Shown here: piece by piece, positions 9,749-21,700 of the stretch
Layout: each line of letters begins with the position of its first letter
How positions within the stretch are numbered: the first letter of the stretch is position 1
Assembly: GCA_024449915.1 (NCBI GenBank)
Contig: JAMZAV010000957.1
Location: forward strand, 248,001-312,000
From: Sweltsa coloradensis
Lineage: Eukaryota; Arthropoda; Insecta; Plecoptera; Chloroperlidae
DNA length: 64,000 nucleotides
Direction: 5' to 3'
The notes under the pieces: model-generated
Told to the model about the DNA's origin: nothing
The model's input: the letters and a program-made list of their open reading frames with translations, nothing else
Database searches by the model: none
Translations under genes and position numbers: made by a program

Positions 9749-12700
9749 CTGCAACGAACAAGTTTGTTTAAAATACTATTCGACAGAGAACTTAAGAGTC
9801 TTCACGAGACAGACATGTACAGTTGTACACAGCACGCTCGTAAGCACTCAAACTAAGATGTACAACGCTCTGGAGAAACATTAAAGCTACATACGAGAAT
9901 TCTAAAATGCACAAGACACAGATATTTTTATGTAAAAGAACATGCATCAAACTGAATTAATGGATGTAATAAACATTTCTTTACACCATGGTAACTCATA
10001 TAGTCGACGCAACGGGAATAAGAAGAGGTGGCTTCCGTCACGTTGACCTTACGCTTACCAATGGTGAATAGTAGGGTTAGTTACATTCAGCAATTCTATT
10101 TCTTGTATGTTGTTCTGCATAAAAAAATCTGTGTATTGTGCATTTTAGAATTCGCGTATGAAGTTTCAATTTTTCTCCAGAGCGTTGTACATCTTTATTT
10201 GAGTGCTTACGAGTGTGCTGTGTACATTTTCGTCTCGTGAAGACTTTTGATCAAGAGGACTCGCTAAGCCAAGTTGACAATCAGGGACAGGATTCGAAAC
10301 ATTCGCATTAGAGAAATGCTGGGTGTGGAAGAGATGGAAGGATAACATAGCAGGAGACTTTGAGGCAAGAGGAGAGAGTTGGGAAGATGTGGAAGAGATT
10401 CGATTGTGGGAGGATAGAAAGAACTGGAAAAACGTGGTTGCAAAATAAAACTTAACGTGTTCTTTTGTTCTGTTAGTAATTTTAATCTGAGATTCTATAA
10501 ACTCATCCATTTGTCGTATATTTCTGGATTCTGTGGGATTTAAACAATCGTAAAAGAAGGAACACTAGAGTGTCACTATCGTCCTGAAATTAAGGGTGTC
10601 TGTATGTATGTGACTGTGTGTGTCTGTGTGTGAATGTATGTGTGTGTATTTGTGTGTGTTTGTGTGTGTGTGTCTGTATGTCTCATAGACATCCCATATA
10701 ATTGGCTAGACTAGCAGTCAGCGGTCCACTTCCGGGACAATGGGAAGCCATCTTGAATGGGTGAGTTTGCATGTTAATAAGATGGGAGCGATTAATCGAA
10801 AAAAATTATTTAAAAGATGGTCACCAGTTTGACATGTGAGCATATTAGACTTAAATACCAAATGATTACTAAATTCCCTAATGCAATAACTTTGCATTGT
10901 TTCTGTTTGTTCAATACCATGCTGCACAAGCTAGAAACATATCAAACAATCCAGTAAAATACTAAAATGCATTAAAAAAGCATAAATTTAAACGCCAAAC
11001 CGCCATCTTGAATGGGTGAGATTGACGCTTCAATTTGGTACACTCGCGCCTGTGCGGAGGTATTGGAGACTGCGCATCTAGCCTACTATAGGTGTTAGGA
11101 TATCTATGGTCTGTCTATACTCACATCCTCGAGTGTCTCCTGGCAGCAGGCAGAGTGTCCAGAGGTTCGTTCAGGACATAGAGCCGCGCTGCCAGGATGC
11201 AGTCTCTGAAGTACGAGTTGAGGTCCAGCCCGTCAGCGTCGATCTTAAACACCTGAAGAAGAGAACAACATTTAGTTTCTTTAAAGAGCAAACAAACAAA
11301 CAAAACACAATTAAAAATCATTCATATTTAGAGTATACCCAATCCAATGAGAAATTAGCCATGCTACTGCTAGATACTTAGTCTATTATCCTTTACTCCG
11401 AGCGCTAGCATGCCGATTAGACGCCATCATGAAAGGGGAAAATCATTTCACTGCCACATAGATTCTTTAGCTAGATGGCTAATCTGCCGATTTAAGTGGC
11501 TGTGAAATTTTGTTTGTTGTTGAGCAGATGGGTGAGCACCGCCGTCTGTATGTAAATATTCACAAATATACGTACATTTATACGGTTGTTTTTTCCCCTT
11601 TCATGATGGCTTCTAATTGGCACGCTCCCGACGGCCATACTGAGCTAAAGGGTATTAATTAAATATCATTGACCCAATCAGTCACACCGAATACACCGAA
11701 TGTATTTTTCTCATGATCTCCACATAAAAGTCCGCTGAAGCTCATCAGATGAACTCACCTTTCTCTCCCTCTTGTTCATGATCGTCCTCATCTTGACAAC
11801 GCCGTCGTTTTGAAAGTCCCACTGATTGTTGGCATAATATTCGAACACCTCAAACCCCTTCTGGATTCTCCGCTGAACTCGCATCAGTCTGTAACGAAAC
11901 ACAGTTCATGAGAAACAGATATTATCAAGTTTTCTAATTGGAAATCTATATAAAAACACACTGCGCAAAGAACTGCAGATTATGTGCGATCGGCTTTAGA
12001 AGAAAATCAAGGACATATATGATGTGTTTCTAAATGAAGACAATTTCTCATTATCTTAGTATAAGTAAACTTGATTTTATATTAGCTAAAGGACACACAC
12101 ACTAAATATTGTGTTGTCATATGAAATGAACAATTTTGTTTTATACAATTTATACAATTTATAAAATAGAAAACCATGCTAAAATAAAGATATACTACTA
12201 ATAAAATTTAAAAATTTAAGATTTAAAATCTTTTATCAACACCACACCGACACTCACTAGGCAAATATCGGATTTGTTCTAAAAGGCATCTTTAAAGTCA
12301 CATTCAGTAAGCACCCAGCGGATGGGCAAAGAGTGGACGGCTTGCCCTATTTATGTCAGTGACATTGTTTATATTAATGGATTAACCAAACATACACACA
12401 TACATAATGCCACTAGATAAACTGGTCCTAATAACGATTTCTACACTAGAAATAAGCCTTTGATAAAGTTGTGCAATGTTTGGTGAACCCATTAATATAT
12501 ACAAACAATGTTCTTAAATTAACAACGCCCAGGTCCCAGTGTTTAAAAGTCCCTTTAGGTCAAATGCTTAAGTAAAATAGGGCCGCCATGTTTTCCCTTG
12601 GCCTGTTAGATGACGTCAGCGAGTGCTGGCTCTGTGAATATAGCGACGCCAGAACGAATCAATATTCACGAGCGAGGTCGATAACGGTAGGTATCTTCCA

Positions 12701-15700
12701 GACCCGTTGATTTAGTTATGACGCCTATGTTATGGTGGTGTCAAGTGCTCTGGGCCCAGACCTATGTCTCTTCGAACACATGGATATCTAAGGGGCTTTA
12801 CTAATGTATTTGATAAGACTATGGTGTAATCGGAAGTATCGAGTCACGTGTGGCCATCAGTAGCGTAACTAGGGGGGAAGGGTAAATTCTCTTTAATCGA
12901 CCAGGAAATAATAGTTTCTGGAAAAATAAGTATCCTGGAACAGTGGGGGATCTGGTAGAATTCTCAGAATATTTTCGATTTTTAACATTGCTAATGCTGG
13001 TATTTTACTAGGTTTTAACGTGGTTTGATTGAAGTTTTAAGGAAGCTTGCCAGTTATTAATAAATAAATAAATAAATTGTATCTAGAGTCTACCCACTCA
13101 GTTATATAACTGATTTTCAGTGGAGGACAGTAAATCAAAGCGACCAAGCCAACCCTGTAGGCCCCGACGCAATAGACTAGTGAGCGATAACCAACCAAAG
13201 ATCGATATTTTTAATTGGAAATATAGCAATCAGTGGTATGGACAGTGCGAACAGTCGCGAGTCAACGCCAGAATCGACAAGGCCGATTCAGAACAACTCT
13301 GAATTTATTATGTCCTTCGTTGCTAGGATGGCTCCAAAGTCACCGTTTACAAACTCCTAAGACAAGAACTAATGGACTTTAGTCCAAATCAGAAGTTAAA
13401 AAACTTCTGACTTTCGCGGGAATCGAACCCTGGACCTTCTGCATTTGAAGCAGATACGCTAACCACAAGACCAACGAGTTTATAAAATCTTGCCCCCATC
13501 CCCCGTCGTAGTTAGTAGTGACGTCACTGGTGGTCAGGCTACTCACACTGGTTTGTTCCCCGACAGGAAGATGATGGTGTCCAGTAGGATGGCCGGGATC
13601 AGATGGAAGAAGAAGACAGCCAGGTTGTGCGCTATCTTGCTCTTCTTCATGCTCCCACCGGGGTACCTGGCAACAACAACAACAATAACAACAACTATAA
13701 GTTTCAATCGTAAGAGGAGTCGCTGAGGCTGGCGCGGAGATCTGTTTAGTCGCTCTCCTTTCTGTTTTGTTTTTGTTTTTTTTTTCGGGAAAACGGTGTA
13801 TATCATCGTTATCAAATGTTACACTAACGTTAATAAAGATTATATCTCTGTGGCTAGGTGCAAAAAGGGCCAATGTCAGAAAAGTGAGTTTTGAGTTATT
13901 AAGGTTTGAATGAAACAACAACAAAAATTATTTTGTTATTTTCATTTAATGGACAACTTTATTACTGTGGAACAACGGATATAAGTGATATTGATTATGT
14001 ACATGTATCAAAATAATAAATTGAAACAAAAACTGCAAAAAAGTGTAAACTGGTCAATTTTGACCTTTTACATTGGCCCTTTTGAAAAAAAAATGGGGAA
14101 AAATGAAAAAAAAATATGACATTGGCCCTTTGGTAAATTCCAGTTTGTTTGCTTATATCCTCTCTTTTCACAAAGTTTCCCACTTCTTTGAGTATCTTGT
14201 GTCAGCATTTGAAAAAGAAGCTTTAATTTAAATTTGCATTGTAAAATAATTGTTCAAAACTCATTAAAACATTAAAAAGATGATACTTAAACTTCTGCAA
14301 AGCTCTTTTTAAACGTCTTCAACGTCCGACTTAGGCAAAACATCCTGTTCGTTCAGGTCTCCCTCCTACAGCCTTCAGTCATTTAGTCAAAGACCAATAA
14401 TTGGTTCATATTCAATAATTCGATGGATCTTTCGTGTAAAATTTGTGAAGGGCGTAGGCCTTAAATCATTACACCAAGAGGAGGTCTAGACTTGCATACA
14501 ACAGGTACCTTGGTCAATTAGGCATTAAGTAACCGGATATTTCAATGAATATGCCCTTTGAAGCAAGTCTACATTTAATAAGTCTAAGAACCATATTTCT
14601 AGATAGTTACCAGGAGTTCACAGGGTTAACTCAAAACAAAAAACGGCTATATTGGGTCGGTAAACAGCCCCTAGCTGTCACAACACTTGCACAACAACAT
14701 CCTAAAGCACCGCCAGCAATTGGTAAACAACATAACCTTACAAGCACCGTCAGCTATAGAAATGGACTCATTTTACCAATTTCTGAAAAAATAATTAAGG
14801 GCCAATGTCATCGTATCCCAGCATAGATCGGGAAAATATAAAACTGTCAAGGGCCAATGTCATACCCTATCTTCTACACTATGATAGCTAGGACATTGGC
14901 CATTATTGCATTCGAAAGCTGAGAGTTTTTACATTGTAAGCCATATCCTAACTCAAAACAGCACTTTTCTGACATTGGCCCTTTTGCACCGAGCCACAGA
15001 TCTATGCTACCCAGTACGTGTATTCCTAAATTAACTAATAGATTTTGAATTACAAATATTAGTGAAATCACCGAAATTTAATCTATTTTGGTCAACTTCC
15101 GGAATTTATTCCAACTGTACAAATTTATGAAAGTGACATTTATGAAAACATTTTTGTGATGACTGCAATGCGTTTGTAAGGTAATTTTTTTTTATTAAAT
15201 TAAATAAATTCGTATTTAGAATCTACCCACTCAGTCCCGTAACTGATTTTCAGTGGGGTACAATAAATTCAAAGCAGACCAAGCCAACCATTTTGGCGCT
15301 GACATTATCGACTAATGAACAATGCCCAACTAGAGACCGGCATATTGAAGAAGGAAACAGCGATCAATCAAATTTGGACACGATTCCACCCGCGGACAGC
15401 GCCAGAATCAACAAGGCTGATTCGGAACAACTTGGAATTTATTAAGTGCCTCGTTGCTAGGACGGCTCCAAAGTCACCGTCACCAATTATACATTCCTAA
15501 ATTTAGAGCTGATGACCCAGGGATTTAATATAGATTGAATTGCCTTATATCCCACTAGTTCATATGAATATTTATTAATAATTATATATGAACTTGTCGA
15601 ATAAATGGGTAGTGTAGTGTACATCCATTGTAGAATATTTTTAAGGTTATGTTTAGATATCCGTAATAAAATGTATAACAATATTGTATAGTAATATTTA

Positions 15701-18700
15701 ATATGTTTGCTTTTTGGATATTATGTGTTGTGTGTACATATATAGTTTTTAATTAATTTTGTTCGTGTACATTTACTATAACATTCACTGTAACCATTGT
15801 ATGCTCTGTAATTGTTTTAAATATGTGTTCTATGTATTGTATTGTAATACTACTAAATTAGCTAATGTGCTATAATAAAAATACTACTACTACTACTGAA
15901 CACACATCTTAACTTAATGACATCAGAAGTTTACAAAAAAACTTATGCCTAAATGGGGATTCGAACCCGGGATCATCTGTATTGGAAGCAGAGTCTCCAA
16001 CCACAAGAACGACGAATCACACAATTCCAGTAGCATATTTTTAAGGGCATTAGTAAGTACGTATAGATGCCTTTTATACTTGTGTTAGTTATTCATTTTT
16101 CCTAAACCCACACACTACACTACACTACACTACACTACACTACACTACACTACACTACACTACACTACACTACACTACACTACACTACACTACACTACAC
16201 TACACTGCACTGCACTGCACTGCACTGCACTGCACTGCACCACTACACTACACTACACTACACTACACTACACTACACTACACTACACTACACTACACTA
16301 CACTCACCAGACGATGCCGTTGAGGGGGGTGTCTTCAGCCACCTTTCTGCCGATGGTCACGATCTCCTCCCAAGATACCTGGATCTCGGAGCTGCTGGTC
16401 AGGTTTACAACTTGCTGCGTATCCCTGGGAAACAACAGGAGAGATTTGAATAGATCTATCAAAATATAGCAATCGTTTCCAGCTGTAGCTGTTGAGGGTC
16501 CACTTTGAAAAGGTGAAGGTGTTAGAAGAATACGGATTTTAATGAAAAATTATTTATTTTAAATGAGGAAGTATTTTGATACTTGTACTACTACAAATTG
16601 TTAATTAAAGGTGCGTGTTTCCATCTAAACAACTTATTTGCAATAATATAAAATAAATAAAAATAATTGTCAATTTGTGTGAGGTACCCTGCAGCCTCCA
16701 GGCTTGAAGGGTGAAGTGTTATGGCTTGTGATAATACTACACAGTCTGTTTCTATTGGTACATTGTCACTGACACAATGACACATCAAACTGAGAGGACG
16801 CCGATGGTGTTGTGGACAGAAAAAAGTATCAATCATACCCATGTGTTTTTATGCGTAGACCGTTCAGGCCAGTATTGACGGTTTCAAACCGCATGGACCT
16901 TAAGCAACTCAATTGCATTAGGGTAAATCTGGTATTATGCTTGTATGAGAGTACGCTTCCTAGTTTAGCAATGTGCACTTCCAATTAACTGGTACACAAA
17001 TAATAATACTGGTTATCTTACAAGTTTCAACTAAGAAGGCGAGACTTACGAAGCTCTTTGAATCGTGTTTTGGCCGGTTGGTTCGTGGATAGATCGTATC
17101 TCATTTAGTTATGAACCTGGTTTTTAAAGAAGGTTAATATATAACCGAGATTATATAAATTCTCACAAAATAATAAACAGTAGGGCCTAATTTCACATTT
17201 TTTAAATTATGATAACTATAATGTAGAATCAGACCATATCTTTGATAACATATTATGTTTAATGTGTATGTTTAAAAAAGTGGAATTAAAATTTTATGAA
17301 CCAAATTAAAATAACTAAAAATTAACCCGTTTCAAAATATAAAATTAGAAAAAAGTCAGAAAGCGCAAAAAAAGTACTAAACGATCCCCCTCAAAAGAAT
17401 ATGAGTACGTTAACGCACTTGTTACATATGTAGTTCCATGTGGCTATGAACATCCCGCTGACGGCCACGTCAACCGGAAGGAAGTCAGCGTACTCTTCCT
17501 GCTTGCAGTACATCGAGCGCAGGACGCCCTTCCCGGCTCCGATGAGGAGTCCTGTGGGTCCGTTGATGTTGTCAGTCCAGCCTGGGAGAGGGTCCTTCCA
17601 GATCGGGATCACTGTAATGCAAGGGTCAGTTGTAGGGCCGAGGTTGTTTGTTGGTGTACCACAGGGAGTGTCTGTAGGGCCAAGGTTGATTGTTGGAGTA
17701 CCACAGGGATTGTCTGTAGGGCCGAGTGTCTTCCAGGATCTGGATAACTGTGACAACAGTGTACTCGTCGAAAGTGATTCGATGAATATGTCTTACTCAC
17801 TTTAAATTTCAAATCCAAATCAGTTACGATCCAGAGCAAGAATTTCTTACAAGTAACACGTTGGCAATTTTATTGATCATTGGGAACGCAGCAAATTAAA
17901 ACCAAAAATACTTATGTGGACTAGAGTTTTGCAAAACTTGTATACATATACAATGGAACACAGCGTGTGGAAAGATAGCATTTCATAATATTCAGACTAA
18001 TGATGACTATGTAATAGTTGACAAAGATGTGAAAGATGTTCTACCCACCAATTGAAGGTCGGAGGATCATCACAGGTAGTTTGTCCATCTGTTCGTTGAC
18101 GAGGCCTTCAGCCAAGGCCTTCGTGAAGGCGTAGGTGTTTGGAAGGTCTCCGAGCATCCTAAAAGGTAAAATATGATAAGATGAGCTATCATGAGCTTTG
18201 TGTTACTTTCGGGGTATAAACGGTTTATAACACCGTTATCAAATTTCACACAAACGTTAATAAGGGATATATCTATGCTATCCAGTAAGAGTATTTCTAA
18301 ATTATTTCTTTGATTCTTAATTTTATTTTATTATTAGTGAAATCACCGAAATTTACTCCATTTTGGTCAATTTCGGGAATTTATTCCAAGTGTACAGATG
18401 TTTTTAACTCATATTTGCATTCTGAATATCAAAGTTTAAATCAATATGAACACGGAGGTTAGTTTGGTTTAATCATGAGATAAACAGTTTGGTGGGAATT
18501 TCCAGAATTGGAATCCATGTTTTGAATTTCCCATTTTTTCACGTGTTGGACCTATGTCTCGCAACGGATCTTTATGACTTATTTTTTTTAACCAACTGCG
18601 GATATCAATATAAAAGTACTTTATTTACATCCATGCAAAATTTGGTAATGATAAAACCAACAGTTTAGCAGAAATCATCAACACCTGAGTGCGCGCATTT

Positions 18701-21700
18701 GAGTTGGGCCAAGCACAGCGTCCCCTTTATGACCCATTTGACAGGTAGCAAATATCTGTTCGTTCGGCCAAGAAGCATCCTACGTACATAAAAATTTTCA
18801 AAATTGTCAATAAAGAATACATGGACGTTCCTATCGTCAAAAATTTTCAAAATTTTGTCTTAATCAGCTAGATTTGTTCTTGACTTTTTAACAAAATTGA
18901 AATTTGTGAAAACTTATTTATTTTTTTAGAAATTATTTCAAAACAAATTTTAGAAATGTGTTACCATAGAGACCTATATTTCCACTCACGTGAGATATGT
19001 TCAAAATTTCAAACGCATGTGGTGTCAGTCAGCCGAGCGAACAGCAAATTGTCTAAAACGCATGTGCTGCACCCTCTTAAGAAATATTATAAGCTCAAGA
19101 AAACTAGAGCTCAAGAAAGCTTAATAATTTTGCAAAACTAAGAATGAAGCTAAAGAAAGGTCAAGAACTCACTCGGAGGTCATAGGGCGGCACTCCACAC
19201 ACTTGATGACCTTGTGGGGGTCAGAGGGCGGGGGGTAGGGCCTCTCGTACAGGATCCTCTCCTTCAAGTGGCAGTACGATGTGGAGATATAGGTGAACAA
19301 CTGGCAACAAGACATGGATGAGTTAGTTACTCGGGGGCAGCAGACGCTAAGTTTGTCCTATTCAGTTTAAAAAACTGATTTTAATTTGTTGCAATCTTTG
19401 CTGTGACCTCACCACTTCTAGTGTATTTTTTCTCATCTCTTTAAGGCTTTGACACAGAGATAAAGTCTGGATCACTTGAAAGCTCTATCGTTTGTGCTAT
19501 GGGGTTGTGGTTTGCACTAAAATGTTAAGTATGAATGTGGTATATGCGGAATCAATGGACATTTTCCAAATATTGCTCACTTTTCTCAATAACTGACCTT
19601 AAATATGACACCAACAGTTAATTTGTAGTTATTTCCACATTTTGTGTAGATGACAATAATGTCGAAATAAGCTTTGATAGCGACATGCACACATTCTTCC
19701 TGAAAAGCCTCCCAAAAATTGAGATTTTTTTATGAAAATTAAAGGTCCAGACTGTAAAAATTAGCTGGATATGAAGAACAAGCGTATTTTTAAATGGGGA
19801 TTCCACATTGTAAAAAAGTTGGCCCGAGCTTGGCAAACAGTCTTTAGCTTTTCAGTCAGAGTTGATCTGTTTGTTAATTGATTCTCTTTTGGTTGATAGT
19901 TATGTTTTTGTTTGATTGTTGGATAATAACGGAGTGAGGGCTAGGGGGAAGTTTCTCATGTCGCCAGCCAGAGCTCGCCTCTTGTTTTCGAGATGGACGT
20001 TTTGTCTTTTCTCGACTTTCGCTATTAGCAGACTCATGCTCTGAGCTAAAATCTACCCTAGGCCAGGACGGGGAGACATGTATAGTGACTGTTCACTCAC
20101 CTCTAGTTTCTTCATCTCCGCCGCCAGCGCTAGCATCAGTTTCGTCCCCCTCGTGTTGAGAAGCACGGCCTTCTTGAGCGTCTCGTCGAACCTGATGGTG
20201 GCCGCCGCGTGGTACACTATGTTGACATTGTCGCACAGGAGCTGACGGTCGGCGGGGCTCAAACCCAGGTCCGCCGCGGAGACGTCGCCGGCCACGCCCA
20301 CCACCTTCCGCTTGGCGAAGTCCTGGCCGCGCTCGGCGCGCATGTGGTCGAACAACTGAAACAATACGGGGGATAGAGACGATCCCTGAGGTACACCAAA
20401 CACAAGTCCGCTGCGGGATTGTCACCAACACGTCAATCACATAAGTATAAGGAATTAAGTATAATATTAATAAGTTCTTGGTTAGTAAAAATTAAATGAA
20501 AAAGCATCTTTCATGGAACCTTTCCATAAATTGATTCTAGAAAAATTAAATCTATAATAATGTTTTCAATTTTGTAAGAATCCGTCAAAATTGTCGAAAC
20601 ACCCAAATAAGTCCGTTTTTTTATTGGGAGTTCTGTTAAATATCGACAGTATGATATGAATGAAGTTTTTATGAGTATGTCGGGAGTTACAAAGATTGTT
20701 AAGTTGACGAGCACGGATAAAAAAAAAGGAACTGGGAAAAGAGAATTTAATCTTTAAGGTAGGGAAAGAAAGGCTGCGGTGGTTTGGACACATGAAGAGG
20801 ATGCAGAAGGACAGGATTTAGAAGATACAGTATGAACAAGTCGCAGGAAATAAACAGAGAAAAAGAGGGACGCCCAGACTGAGATGGGAGGAAGTTATAG
20901 TGATGGATGAGGAATAAAGAAACACAACTTGGAAAACGGTTAACCAGGAAAGATGTTGGGCTTAAACTGGTGGAGGTCCCTGAGGAAGAAAACAGTTAAG
21001 AGAAAGAAAGTAAAGTAGATGATGCAGAGGAAGAAGAAGATGATGAGGAGGAATTTATGATCACTAGGGTTCCGCAGTTAAATTACATCTCAAGGACAAA
21101 GTGCTCCGATGAGAAAAGACAGTGAGTGGGAAGCGTCAGGAATGGCTAGCCGACTTCGACATACTCTGCTTCAAATTTGGAAATACGGTTGTATATTGAT
21201 AGATAATGTGTTGTGAGAGGGAATAAGGGTGCGAATTGAAGGGGGGATAGGGGGGATTTACCCCCTATGGTAATTTTATCCCTGGTTCTGTTTTACTGAA
21301 AGGTATCCCTGCCGGGGATGGCTAAATCCCCACCTCTGGATTCTTATCTCTCATATCATATCAAGTGACTTTATCTCGCAATGTTAATAAATAATGTTTC
21401 AATTTGTACATATTCCTATCAAAATTATACCTCAGATCGCTTCTAAGGCCATCTCGAGGGCAATAATACACCACAATTTTTACCTCAGATCGCTTCTAAG
21501 GCCATCTCGAGAGCATTACTACCCCCCAAAAAAATTACCTCTGCCGGCTTGGGCTTCGCCTCAGACCCCTAGCAGTCCACGCAGACACTAGGCCATCCCC
21601 CTCTGCTAAGCCATTAATTCGCACCCTGGATTAGATTATTTATCAACCCCCTTCTTCCCCTCCCCTTTCCCCACAACTCAATCTCCAAGTGAAAAAGAGT

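Noticed and set aside
12361..12514. Regulatory stem-loop in intron 8
   Set aside because: The arms look like decayed MITE termini, and nothing points to an RNA role.
13120..13302. Short plus-strand frame SKRPSQPCRPRRNR, also seen at 35860 and 39373
   Set aside because: It recurs only because it lies in the antisense of the SINE body; tRNA-derived SINEs do not code.
13379..13924. 181-codon minus-strand frame around exon 8
   Set aside because: It runs out of frame through exon 8, a SINE and an ACA repeat; the in-phase exon 8 is the real coding sequence.
16111..16306. CRISPR-like array
   Set aside because: Units are 5 bp without spacers, in a eukaryotic intron.
17391..17805. Overlapping frames of about 121 codons on both strands near exon 6
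   Set aside because: The minus frame is FAR exon 6 extended through the 42-bp intron repeat, and the plus frame is its shadow. The splice sites are clear.
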